From: Streptomyces sp. GQFP
GTDB taxonomy: Bacteria; Actinomycetota; Actinomycetes; Streptomycetales; Streptomycetaceae
NCBI RefSeq assembly: GCF_021545335.1
Contig: NZ_CP089312.1
Span: forward strand, 2,170,001 to 2,234,000
Length of the DNA: 64,000 nt
Reading direction: 5' to 3'
The notes beneath the pieces are model-generated. The model was not told the origin of the DNA. It worked only from the letters and a program-made list of their open reading frames with translations, and ran no database searches. Positions 12,791-21,313 of the stretch are shown here, piece after piece (the first letter of the stretch is position 1; every line of letters begins with the position of its first letter). Both the position numbers and the translations under genes were made by a program.

Positions 12791-15145
12791 TCAGTGTCCA
12801 CGTACGCTGACGCACCGTACGCACTCCCGGAGCAGCCGCTCCAGGCGCAGTTGGCCGTCCTCTCGGTCGAAGACCTGGAGGGCGTCCAGGCAGGTGACGA
12901 TCCACCGCGCCTCCTCCTCGTCCTCGATCCGGGCCCGGACGGCCACGGCGGTCACCGCGCTCTCCAGGTCGAACGGGTCCTCCTTGAACTCGTCGGCGAG
13001 GGACTGATACCCCGTCGCCAGCAGCGGGTCCGCGTACACACCGGTCGCCTCGGCGAACGCGCGGGCCTCGGTCCGGTCCGTGCGCAGACCGGCCAGACGG
13101 CGCAACACCTCGTCGGGGTCGCCGAGTTCGCGGTGCAGACGGTGCGCCCGGCCGACCAACAGCGGCCATCCGCCGGTCAGTTCATGGAGACGGTCCAGGC
13201 GGTCCTCCGTGTGGAACATCTCGATGCGCTGGGTCCAGCCGCGCAGGCTGCGGCGGTCGTGGCGCCGCAGGACGACGGGGGCGGCCGTGGTGGGCTCCGT
13301 ACCCGTCAACAGCGAACGCCACAGGGCCATTTGGCCGGGGTCGATGACGAGGACGACCGCGCGGGTCACCCCGGGGGTGGCGGGAAGCAGGTTCTCCGCC
13401 TGCTCGACGGCTTCCCGGCAGGTCTCGGGCCGTGCAGGGCAGCGGACGAAGTCACTGATGACGACGCGCCGTTCGCGCGGGCGCCCGCCCTGGAGTTCCT
13501 GCCGGTAGACACTGGGCCTGCCGATGGGCGGCAGCTCCCAGTCGGCGATGCGTCCGGCGACCGCCCGCAGGGTGTCTCCGACGTCGGCGACACCGGTCGC
13601 GGAGGTGCCGAGGACGACCCTCGTCTGGTTGGACCGCTCGCCGAGCAGGTCGTCGAGCTGGGTGATGGTGAGCGGAGCCGGCCGGTCGTCGGGCAGCTCG
13701 GGGCGGCCCTCCTGCACGATGCTCTCCTGGAGTTCGCAGTCCTGCTCGGCCCTGAGCAGCCGGGCGTCCACCTCGTGGGAGGTGCCGATCATGCGCAGGG
13801 CGTTCGGGCCGCGCAGATGCCAGCCCTGGCCGTCGTGGTTGGGGGCGAGGATACCGAGCCCGACCATCTCGGAGAGGTAGGCGCGGAAACCCTCGGTGTC
13901 GAGCTGCTCGAAGCCCTTGCGCCAGAACGTCTCGCACTCCTCGCGCAGTTCGGCGTCGCTCAGCCGCACCTCCAGGCCACGCTGACGGGCGTGATAGGCC
14001 AGCACGTTGGCGATCACGTCGTAGCGGTGGTCGAGACTCAGGGTGTCCTTGAAGGCCGCCGAGATGCTGTCCCGCAGCCCGGTGTCCGACTCCACGACCA
14101 CGATGTCGGCGAGTTCCACCTCGTACGGAGGTTCCTTGGGCCCCTCGGGCAGGCGCCGCGTCCGCTTGCGGTGCATCACCTCGACCAGCCGGTGCCCGAA
14201 CATCTGGATGAGGAACGGCTGGTAGGAGCAGTAGCCGAGCACCCGGTTGACGAGATCCAGGTCCTTGAACTCGAAGCCGAGTGCCCGCATCGGCTCGACC
14301 AGGAGATCGGCGGCGGACTGGGGGGCGAGCGGACCGATCACCTTCGGGGTCTGCGCGAGGTGGCCGAACGGCCCGTTGCTCGCCAGCTTGGCGAAGCGCT
14401 GCACCGAGTGCAGCCCCGCGAACACGACCTTCGCGTGATCCTTGGTGTCGTCCCCGAGGCCCTTGAGCTTCTTCGTCTGGTTGAACCGGGGAGCGTCCGC
14501 CTCGAAGAACTGGTCGCACTCGTCGAGCAGGATCAGCAGCCCGCGGCGCGAATCCGCGTCGGACCAGGCCCGGATGCCCGCGCACACCCGCTCGGAGATG
14601 TCCTTCACGGGCTTGCGGCCCTGCGACGGGCTCAGCACCTGTGCCTCGGTGAGCTTCCGGTCCAGGACGCTCCACAGCGCCTCCGGGCCGAGCGAACTGC
14701 CCTTGCCGATGTTCTCGTGGTCGAGGTTCACGTACACCGCCTGGTGGTAACCCGGGCGGTGCTCCACGAACCTGTCCCCCGCGTCGGCTAGCAGTGCCGA
14801 CTTGCCCAGCCCCCGGCCGCCGAAGATGACCTGGGTGCCGCGTGGGTCGAGGATGCTCTTCCGCTCGGCGTCACGGCCGTAGAACATCTCGCCGCCGATC
14901 CGGCCGCGCTTCTCCCGGATGTAGGGGTTGACGCCGGAGAACGGCAGCAGGGTCTGTGTGGCGGTGCTGACCTGACGGTTGCCGCGAGCCGCCAGGTAGG
15001 CGAGGGCGGCGTCGTCGACCACCAGCAGGGGTTGCGACAACCGCGCCGAGCCCACGGCGAGTTCGACCCGGGCCTCACGGCTCAGTGTGCCGAAGTAGAC
15101 GACGAGCAGGCTCCCTCCGCTGGCGTCGTGCTCCGCCCGGCTCAT
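12791..15145 (-). CDS. Large P-loop ATPase, probably lacking its original N-terminus
   Basis: About 784 residues from the ATG at 15143-15145. A Walker A motif (GGRGLGKSALL) and Walker B (LLILLDECDQFF) mark an AAA/STAND-like ATPase. A preceding block reads 'FSGVNPYIREKRGRIGGEMF' then YGRDAERKSILDPRGTQVIF, and a long helical C-terminal part follows with possible winged-helix segments. The N-terminal stretch (LLVVYFGTLSREARVEL, then LLVVDDAALAYLAARGNRQ) looks like the end of a larger domain. Homology to the gene stops near 15190, where rightward remnants of unrelated genes begin, so the true start was probably lost. No transmembrane segments are seen. The role is unknown; large ATPases of this layout are often linked to conflict or signalling systems, which is speculation here. 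Confidence 0.6.
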   Translation of the reverse strand: MSRAEHDASGGSLLVVYFGTLSREARVELAVGSARLSQPLLVVDDAALAYLAARGNRQVSTATQTLLPFSGVNPYIREKRGRIGGEMFYGRDAERKSILDPRGTQVIFGGRGLGKSALLADAGDRFVEHRPGYHQAVYVNLDHENIGKGSSLGPEALWSVLDRKLTEAQVLSPSQGRKPVKDISERVCAGIRAWSDADSRRGLLILLDECDQFFEADAPRFNQTKKLKGLGDDTKDHAKVVFAGLHSVQRFAKLASNGPFGHLAQTPKVIGPLAPQSAADLLVEPMRALGFEFKDLDLVNRVLGYCSYQPFLIQMFGHRLVEVMHRKRTRRLPEGPKEPPYEVELADIVVVESDTGLRDSISAAFKDTLSLDHRYDVIANVLAYHARQRGLEVRLSDAELREECETFWRKGFEQLDTEGFRAYLSEMVGLGILAPNHDGQGWHLRGPNALRMIGTSHEVDARLLRAEQDCELQESIVQEGRPELPDDRPAPLTITQLDDLLGERSNQTRVVLGTSATGVADVGDTLRAVAGRIADWELPPIGRPSVYRQELQGGRPRERRVVISDFVRCPARPETCREAVEQAENLLPATPGVTRAVVLVIDPGQMALWRSLLTGTEPTTAAPVVLRRHDRRSLRGWTQRIEMFHTEDRLDRLHELTGGWPLLVGRAHRLHRELGDPDEVLRRLAGLRTDRTEARAFAEATGVYADPLLATGYQSLADEFKEDPFDLESAVTAVAVRARIEDEEEARWIVTCLDALQVFDREDGQLRLERLLRECVRCVSVRGH

Positions 15146-15169
15146 GACGACCTCGGCGGGCGGCAGGTC

Positions 15170-15587
15170 CCGGACCGTGGTCGACACCCGGGGCAAGCCC
15201 GAGGTTATCCCCCTGTACCTGTCACGTCCGCTGGTCGATCGGGCTCTGCGCATCATGCACGCTCTCCTGACCGAAGCCGACAACCGTGGCCATGACGTGG
15301 AGACCCGGACCGATCTTGGCCACGGGGAAGCCGTGCACACGGTCGCCATCGTCATCCACGGCCTGACCTTTCCGCCCGCCGACCTGGGCCGGATCTTCGC
15401 CAACCAGCTCTCCGTGGTGGGCTCGACCATGGGGACGGCCGATCAGCTGGGCCGGCTGGCCGCCTTCTGCGTCCGGACCGGGGCGCGTCCGGTCGTGGAC
15501 CGGGTGCTGCCACTGTCCGAGGTCAGGGCCGGATTGGCGGCCATGGCTTCCGGTGAGCTCTTCGGCAAGGTCGTCTTCACCGTCTGA
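15170..15587 (+). pseudogene. Composite remnant: hypothetical-protein fragment joined to C-terminus of zinc-type alcohol dehydrogenase
   Basis: One open frame contains two unrelated pieces. About 15190-15350 reads VIPLYLSRPLVDRALRIMHA, LLTEADNRGHDVETRTD and EAVHTVAIVIHG, a pattern I associate with a longer Streptomyces hypothetical family. From about 15355 the text becomes 'TFPPADLGRIFANQLSVVGS', TGARPVVDRVLPLSEVRAGL and ASGELFGKVVFTV, which is the last 75 residues of a medium-chain (quinone/alcohol) dehydrogenase. Catalytic and cofactor regions are missing. The 5' end abuts the truncated ATPase gene on the opposite strand, so this is a deletion or recombination scar. Confidence 0.65.
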
Positions 15588-15603
15588 CTCTCCGTACAGC
15601 GAT

Positions 15604-15635
15604 CCGGCCCGGCCCCTCGAAAGGGGCCGGGCCGG
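15604..15635. terminator. Perfect 14-bp hairpin terminator
   Basis: CCGGCCCGGCCCCT (15604-15617), loop CGAA, AGGGGCCGGGCCGG (15622-15635). It lies between the dehydrogenase remnant and the convergent MFS gene and should stop transcription of the latter. The stem is all G/C with no clear T-run, as is common in Streptomyces. Confidence 0.85.
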
Positions 15636-15652
15636 ACTTCTGGGGCGCCGGG

Positions 15653-17116
15653 TCAGGCCGCGGTGGGCGACTCGGCCGGTGTCTTCGTGGCATCCGGTGC
15701 GGGGGCCGGGGCCTTGCGCGGCAGGAGGAGCACGGGGAGCAGGGTGATCGCGGTGAAGCCGAGCACCCACCAGAAGGACGTGTTGAACGCGTCCGCCAGC
15801 GGGGCGTCGGTGTTGTCGGTGAAGGACCGCTGGAGCACGACAGCGACGACCGCCGTGCCGACCGAACCGCCCAGGCGCTGGAAGATGTTCATCGCGCTCG
15901 ACGCCCTCGGCAGCGCCGCCGGAGCCAGCGAGCGGTAGGCCGCGGCGAGACTCGGCAGGGTGACCACACCAACGCCGATGCCGCGCGCCACCATGCCGGC
16001 GGCGAGCAGCGCCTGGCTGCTGCCGTCGTCCAGCATCGCGAACGGGATCGTGCCGATCAGGGTGACCAGCACACCGGCGAGCGCCAGCAGGCCGGGGCTC
16101 ATCCGGTCCGTCGCCTTGCCGACGACAACCATGGCGATGACGTATCCGACGCCCTGGGGGGCGAGCATCAGACCGGCGTGCAGCACGCTGTAGCCCCGGT
16201 CCATCTGGAAGTACAGCGGGAGCAGGAACATCGCGCCGAACACGGCCGCGTTCAGGGTGAACTGCGTGACGACGGCGGCCGAGAAGCCCCGGTCGGCGAA
16301 CAGCCGCAGATCGATCAGCGATGTCCGGGAGGTCCGCAGGGCGTGCCCGGCGAAGCCGATCAGCAGCAGGATGCCCGCCAGGGTCCACGGGAGACTGTCG
16401 CCGCCGGTGAAGCCCTCGGTGCCGCTCTCGGCCAACCCGTAGAGCAGCAGGGCCAGTCCCGGGGAGAGGAGCAGCAGTCCGAGCACGTCGAGGCTCATGT
16501 TCTTCGACGGGCGGTCGGCGGGCAGCTTCACCCAGGCCAGGACGATGGCGGCCAGGCCGATGGGAATGTTCACGAAGAAGATCCAGCGCCAGTTCAGCTC
16601 GTCGACGAAGACTCCGCCGATCACCGGGCCGATGATCGGGGCGAGCATGGCGGGTACGGAGACCACCGCCATGACCCGGCCCAGCCGGCTCGGCCCCGCC
16701 GCCCGGGCCAGCATGGCCTGCGCCATCGGCATCACCATGCCTCCGCCGAGGCCCTGGACCACCCGGAAGATGATCAGGCTCTCCACCGACCAGGCCAGAC
16801 CGGAGAGCACCGAGCCGAGCAGGAAGAGGAACTGGGCGGCGAGCCACATCCGTTTGGCGCCAAACCGCTCCATGGCCCAGCCGGACAGCGGCACCACCAG
16901 GGACAGGGCGAGCAGGTAGCCGGTGACCGTCCACTGGATCGAGTCGAGCGTGGAGTCGAACTCCTGCGACAGCGCGTCGATGGCGACGTTGACGATCGTC
17001 CCGTCGAGCAGTGTGGTGATGGCGCCGAGCTCCAGTACGCCGCACAGCCACCAGAGCTGGGTGTCGATGCGGCCGTCCTGCTCCGTTCCCGGGGGCGCGG
17101 GTGTCTGTCGAGTCAT
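15653..17116 (-). CDS. MFS drug exporter, DHA2 (EmrB/QacA) family
   Basis: A 487-residue membrane protein with about 14 hydrophobic segments. It carries the DHA2 signatures LDGTIVNVAID in helix 1, 'GYLLALSLVVPLSGWAMERF' before the first cytoplasmic loop, and motif C-like PIIGPVIGGVFVDELNWRWI. The ATG at 17114-17116 after GGAGGGG is preferred to an in-frame upstream start. Divergent from a TetR gene with repeated motifs in between, it is probably repressed by that regulator and induced by an exported compound. It would use the proton gradient to expel a drug or metabolite; specificity is unknown. The C-terminal tail is Ala/Pro-rich. Confidence 0.92.
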   Translation of the reverse strand: MTRQTPAPPGTEQDGRIDTQLWWLCGVLELGAITTLLDGTIVNVAIDALSQEFDSTLDSIQWTVTGYLLALSLVVPLSGWAMERFGAKRMWLAAQFLFLLGSVLSGLAWSVESLIIFRVVQGLGGGMVMPMAQAMLARAAGPSRLGRVMAVVSVPAMLAPIIGPVIGGVFVDELNWRWIFFVNIPIGLAAIVLAWVKLPADRPSKNMSLDVLGLLLLSPGLALLLYGLAESGTEGFTGGDSLPWTLAGILLLIGFAGHALRTSRTSLIDLRLFADRGFSAAVVTQFTLNAAVFGAMFLLPLYFQMDRGYSVLHAGLMLAPQGVGYVIAMVVVGKATDRMSPGLLALAGVLVTLIGTIPFAMLDDGSSQALLAAGMVARGIGVGVVTLPSLAAAYRSLAPAALPRASSAMNIFQRLGGSVGTAVVAVVLQRSFTDNTDAPLADAFNTSFWWVLGFTAITLLPVLLLPRKAPAPAPDATKTPAESPTAA

Positions 17117-17188
17117 GCCGGGAGTCCCCTCCGGAAGTGCGGGAGTCAGCCGTGGATGTGGATGTGGGTGTAGATCTGGAACAAAACT

Positions 17189-17233
17189 TGGACTAGGTCG
17201 TCTAGATTTGAATAGTAGACTGGATCGTCTAGA
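17189..17233. promoter_or_regulatory. Repeated TCGTCTAGA motifs in the MFS/TetR promoter region
   Basis: The 9-mer TCGTCTAGA occurs at 17198-17206 and 17225-17233, 27 bases apart. TAGAC (17216-17220) and GTCTA (17227-17231) form an inverted repeat with a 6-base spacer around the second copy. They lie 34 bp or more before the TetR GTG and about 80-120 bp before the MFS ATG, the expected place for a TetR operator. Confidence 0.65.
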
Positions 17234-17266
17234 AATCAAGCCGGTACTCGACCGGAAGGCAGATCA

Positions 17267-17926
17267 GTGGCGAAGACCCAGCACGCTGTCGCGGCGCGGC
17301 CGCGGCGGACACACGGCGGCCGGGACCGCAGGGCCCAGATCCTGGAGGCGGCGGCCGGGGTGTTCATCCGGGACGGCTTCGTGCGCGGCAGCGTCGACGC
17401 CATCGCCGCCGAGGCGAACGTCGCGAAGCAGACCCTCTACAACCACTTCGGCGACCGGGAGTCCCTGGTCATCGCGGTGGTCGAGGCCGCGATGGACCCA
17501 ATGGCCACGCAGTTCAGCACGGTGGTGGGCGAGACCATCGCCGCCCACGACTGCGCCGACCTGGAGGCGCAGTTCATCGACTTCGGCCGCCGCTGGGTAC
17601 GGCTGATGCTGTGCGACGACGCGGCCGCCCTGCGGTGGCGGATCCTCGCCGACGCCCCGCTGGAGGAGTCGCTCCAAGTGGCTCTGCGGCGCGTCGACCA
17701 GGAGGCGGGCCTCCGCTCCATCGCGGAACAACTCGCCCTCCTCGACCGGGCCGGACGGCTGTCCGTCCCGGATCCCGAGGCCGGGGCCCGCCAACTGCGC
17801 GCCCTGCTCATCGGCGACGCTCAGCTGGAGTCCGTCCTCGGGCAGGTCACGCTGGACGAAAAGCGGATCGCCGCGGTCGTCGACCGCGGGATTGCCATGT
17901 TCATGCGGGCGTACGGCCGGCCGTAG
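17267..17926 (+). CDS. TetR-family regulator of the adjacent MFS exporter
   Basis: A 219-residue protein with an N-terminal TetR domain: RRAQILEAAAGVFIRDGFVR, then VDAIAAEANVAKQTLYNHFG and DRESLVIAVV. The C-terminal domain (AALRWRILADAPLEESLQVA, then ALLIGDAQLESVLG) resembles the TetR_C domain of the AefR-like group. The GTG at 17267-17269 is taken as the start. It is transcribed away from the MFS gene across a region with repeated TCGTCTAGA motifs, so local repression is the simplest model. Its last 26 bases overlap the tail of a decayed acyltransferase gene on the other strand. Confidence 0.93.
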   Translation: MAKTQHAVAARPRRTHGGRDRRAQILEAAAGVFIRDGFVRGSVDAIAAEANVAKQTLYNHFGDRESLVIAVVEAAMDPMATQFSTVVGETIAAHDCADLEAQFIDFGRRWVRLMLCDDAAALRWRILADAPLEESLQVALRRVDQEAGLRSIAEQLALLDRAGRLSVPDPEAGARQLRALLIGDAQLESVLGQVTLDEKRIAAVVDRGIAMFMRAYGRP

Positions 17927-18582
17927 GCCCTGTCGTACGGGGCCGCAGGCGCCGCATCATCGGCACCTCAACCCTGTGGTACGCCGCCCAGGCGACCAGC
18001 GAGCAGAACGCCAGACAGGCCCCTACCACCGGAACCAGCAGCCCGTGCGGGAGTGCCGCCTCCTTGTCCACGAGCACCCCGGCTGCCGCGAGCGCCGGAC
18101 GCAGCCCGCCCGCGACAACCGCGAGCAGCAGCAACTGGAAGACGTACAGGCGATAGGAGATCTCGCCGAGGAAGAGCATCCGGGGGAACGCAGCGGGGAC
18201 CAGTCGCCTCGCAGATCCGCCACCGCCAGGGCGGCGATCAGGATCACGAACGGAAGGAAAGTCCCTGCCTCGTGCATGCCTGCGCACCAGCAGGGCGGCG
18301 GCGACACCGGCCATGAATTCCAGCACACGGAAGGCCGGGAAGACGTACGTGAACCAGTAGGCGAAGGGGCCGCCGACCGGCCCCGTCGGGATCATCTCCT
18401 CGGCGGGATAAGGGAGTTCGATCAGGGCACCGAGGGTGCAGGGGAGGACGAAGGACAGCATGACGCACGTGCCGATCACCCGAAGTACAGGCTCGGGACC
18501 TTGCCCATGCCGGAGAACATGACGAACGCCAGCACCGTCGAGATGAAGTACACCGGGTAGATCTTGGCGAAGCGCCGCTTAG
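17901..18582 (-). pseudogene. Decayed acyltransferase-3 (OafA-like membrane acyltransferase) gene
   Basis: Reading leftward, the protein text switches frame several times. KRRFAKIYPVYFIST and LAFVMFSGMGKVPSLYFG ends in a stop near 18480. IGTCVMLSFVLPCTLGALIE to FRVLEFMAGVAAALLVRR continues in another frame. GTFLPFVILIAALAVADLRG is in a third. MLFLGEISYRLYVFQLLLLA runs to the stop at 17901. GEISYxLYVFQ is a hallmark of the acyltransferase-3 family. The N-terminal catalytic His region is missing, cut off exactly where the IS630-type element begins at about 18583. The element probably broke the gene, which then drifted. Confidence 0.75.
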
Positions 18583-19745
18583 CTAGAGATCTTTAAGGGT
18601 GCGGGTTACGTGGGGCCGTGACGGCTGTCGTGGGCTGCGCTATGCCGGAGGGATGAGGTACCCCGATGGCGGAGGGCTGACCGCTGAGGAGGGGGCTCGG
18701 CGTGAGCGGGTCCGGTTGGCGGCCGCCGATCTGATCGAGGCGGGGGCCAGTGACCGGGAGGTGGCCCGGCGGTTCAGGGTGACGTATATGTCGGTGAACC
18801 GCTGGCGGCGGGCGTTGGCTGCGGGCGGGCGGCAGGCTCTGGTCTCCAAGGGCCCTGGCGGTTCCCGCTGCAAGCTCGACGTGGTTCAACTAGGCGTGCT
18901 GGAAGCGGTGTCGGAAGCCGGCCCGGCTGCCTCCGGCTGGCCTGACCAGTGCTGGACTTAAGTGAGGATCGCCGAGGTCGTGCGCCGTCGGTTCGGCGTC
19001 GAGTACACCCTGGCCGGGCTGGACCTGCTGCTGCACCGCATCGGCTGGAGTGTGCAGGTCCCGTCCCGCAAGGCCACCGAGCGCGACGAGGAGAAGATCG
19101 CCGCCTGGAAGGACGAGCAGTGGCCCGTCATAAAAAGACGGCGGCGGACCTGGGCGCCTGGCTCTGCTTCGAAGACGAAGCCGGCCAGGGCCTGAGGCCG
19201 CCCAAAGGCCGCACCTGGGGCCGGCGCGGCCACACACCCGTCGTGCGGGTCACCGCCGCAGGCATCAAGCGCGTCTCCACGGCTGCACTGATCTGCACCA
19301 AGTCCGGCCACCGGTCCCGACTGGTCTACCGCACCCACCTCGATCGCGGCCCCGCCAAAGGCCGGCGCAAGTGCTCCACCGAGACCGACTACGCCCGCCT
19401 GCTCGACGCCGCACACCAGCAACTCGGTGGCCCGATCGTCCTGGTCTGGGACAATCTGAACACGCACGTCAGCCGCACCATGCGGCAACTGATCGACGCC
19501 CGATTATGGCTGACTGTCTACCAACTGCCGCCGTACGCATCCGAGTTCAACCCGGTCGAGGGCGTCTGGTCACTGCTGAAACGGTCACTGGGCAACCTCA
19601 CCAAACACAGCCTCGACCAGCTCACCACGCTGGTGAAGGCCCGGCTCAAACGGATGCAGTACCGACCCGGCCTCATCGACGGCCTCATCGCCAAGACCGG
19701 CCTCGAATTCCAACCGCCGTAACCTCAGCCATTGAAGATCTCCAG
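18583..19745 (+). mobile_element. IS630-family insertion sequence, about 1.16 kb, degenerate
   Basis: Imperfect terminal inverted repeats flank the transposase: CTAGAGATCTTTAAGG at the left (18583-18598, extending to 18608), and at the right, read inverted, CTGGAGATCTTCAATGG (from 19745 back to 19720). Over 26 positions 19 match. The length and a DDE transposase in two frames fit IS630. The exact edges and a TA duplication are unclear. The element interrupts an acyltransferase gene on its left. Confidence 0.75.
18653..19722 (+). pseudogene. IS630-family transposase with in-frame nonsense codon
   Basis: The first part, from an ATG at 18653 behind CGGAGGG, encodes a helix-turn-helix ([20 protein letters not shown]) and stops at TAA 18959-18961. 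The same frame then resumes VRIAEVVRRRFGVEYTLAGL and LHRIGWSVQVPSRKA, where relatives read straight through. At ATAAAAAG near 19130 the coding text moves to the -1 frame: KKTAADLGAWLCFEDEAG, then VWDNLNTHVSRTM and YASEFNPVEGVWSLLKRSL. These supply the DDE residues (D in FEDE, D in VWDN, E in PVEGVW). The A-run shift is a normal programmed frameshift in this family; the TAA is the disabling change. Confidence 0.8.
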
Positions 19746-19868
19746 ATCCCAGCCCTCTTGGGCTCCCGACCTGCAGCACAAGACACCTGACGGCACATCA
19801 GAACGTGCGTCAAGATATCACCCGTAACGCCCACCGCGCTCATAACACACACCACCCGAACCTGCAGG

Positions 19869-21197
19869 TCAGGAGCCCTTTGCGGCAGGCTCAAGGATCG
19901 CCACGCACTCCACATGATGCGTCATCGGAAACAGATCAAAAGCCCGAAGCGTCCGCACCCGATACCCCCCCTCCCGAAAATACCCCAAGTCCCGAGCCAA
20001 CGCCGCCGGATCGCAAGCCACATAAGCGATCTTCCGCGCCCCCAGCTTCACCAACTGCTCGACCGTCTTCCGCCCCGCCCCAGCCCGCGGCGGATCCAGG
20101 ACGATCAAATCAACCTCGGTGATCCCCGTACGGGGCAACACCGCCTCGACCTTGCCCTGCTCAATGCGAACCCGATCGAACGCGGCGAGGTTGTGACGGG
20201 CGTCCTCGACCGCGCGCTTGCCCGACTCGATGCCGAGAACCGCGCCCTTCTCGCCGATCCGGTCGGCCAACGCACCCGCGAACAGGCCGACCCCGCAGTA
20301 CAGATCGAGGGCCATGTCTCCCTTGCGCGGAAGCAGGCCCTGCATGACCGCCTTCATCAACGTGTCCGCCGCCATCGGGTGGACCTGCCAGAAGCCGCCG
20401 CTGCCGACCCGGTACGTACGGCCGTCGGCGCGCTCGCGGACGAACGCGCGGCCGTGGACGCGGTGGATGCCGCCGTCGTGCTCCTCGACCCGCATGACGG
20501 AAACGGGCTTGTCCAACTCGACCAGAGGCAACCGAGCACCGGGCCTCGGCTCCAGGATGACCATGCGGTCCTGGGACCCCGTCGCGGCGATCGCGTCGAC
20601 GGACTCCATCCCCGACCAGTCACGCTCCTCGATGCCCAGCTCGCTGACGCCCGGCGCCGCGATCATGCAGTGCTCGATCGGCTCGACCTCGTGCGAACGG
20701 TGGCGGCGCAGACCGGCGTTGCCGTCCGCGTCGACCGCGTACTGCACCCTCGTACGCCACTGAGGCACCTCACCGGGCGGCAGCTTGTCGCCCTCGGCAG
20801 GCATGACCGTGCCGTCCCAGCCGGCCTCCTCCGGGGTCAGACCGGCGAGCCGCTTCAGCTGCTCGGCGACGACCTCGCCCTTGAGCCGACGCTGTGCGCC
20901 CGGCTTGGCGTGCTGCCAGTCGCAGCCGCCGCAGCGGCCGGGGCCGGCGTAGGGACAGGGGGCCTCGACTCGGTCCTTGGACGCCGTGAGCACCTCCACC
21001 GCGTCCGCGCGCAGGAACCGCGCCCCCTCCTCACCCTCCGTCACCCGGGCCACGACCCACTCACCGGGCAGCGTGTGCCGGACAAAGAGGACCTGCCCCT
21101 CCTCCGTACGCGCGATGCAGTGGCCGCCATGGGCGACGGGACCGACCTCGACCTCGTACTCCAGCCCCACCAGCGATTTCTTCGGTTCTGCCTGCAT
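19869..21197 (-). CDS. TrmA/RlmD-type RNA 5-methyluridine methyltransferase
   Basis: A 442-residue protein: N-terminal TRAM domain (YEVEVGPVAHGGHCIARTEE, then VLFVRHTLPGEWV), an iron-sulfur-type Cys cluster (CPYAGPGRCGGCDWQH), and a C-terminal Rossmann methyltransferase with SAM motif ALDLYCGVGLFAGALA, VLDPPRAGAG and catalytic Cys in YVACDPAALARDL. It would methylate C5 of a uridine in rRNA or tRNA using SAM. The start is ATG 21195-21197; much longer in-frame extensions lack support. It lies 116 bp downstream of the KimA-like permease gene on the same strand, an order I recall from the M. tuberculosis Rv2689c-Rv2690c region. The exact target nucleotide cannot be told. Confidence 0.9.
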   Translation of the reverse strand: MQAEPKKSLVGLEYEVEVGPVAHGGHCIARTEEGQVLFVRHTLPGEWVVARVTEGEEGARFLRADAVEVLTASKDRVEAPCPYAGPGRCGGCDWQHAKPGAQRRLKGEVVAEQLKRLAGLTPEEAGWDGTVMPAEGDKLPPGEVPQWRTRVQYAVDADGNAGLRRHRSHEVEPIEHCMIAAPGVSELGIEERDWSGMESVDAIAATGSQDRMVILEPRPGARLPLVELDKPVSVMRVEEHDGGIHRVHGRAFVRERADGRTYRVGSGGFWQVHPMAADTLMKAVMQGLLPRKGDMALDLYCGVGLFAGALADRIGEKGAVLGIESGKRAVEDARHNLAAFDRVRIEQGKVEAVLPRTGITEVDLIVLDPPRAGAGRKTVEQLVKLGARKIAYVACDPAALARDLGYFREGGYRVRTLRAFDLFPMTHHVECVAILEPAAKGS

Positions 21198-21313
21198 GGT
21201 GGGGTGACTCCGTAAGAGAGAAAGAGAGAACGGCCGGACAACAGCCCACCAGTCTACGTGGGCCCTGCCCGACCGCTCACCACAAGCCCGCACCCGAACC
21301 CGGACCCGTCGGC

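Noticed and set aside
13000..14791. Plus-strand 665-residue frame opposite the ATPase
   Set aside because: It lacks motifs, while the minus strand shows Walker A and B.
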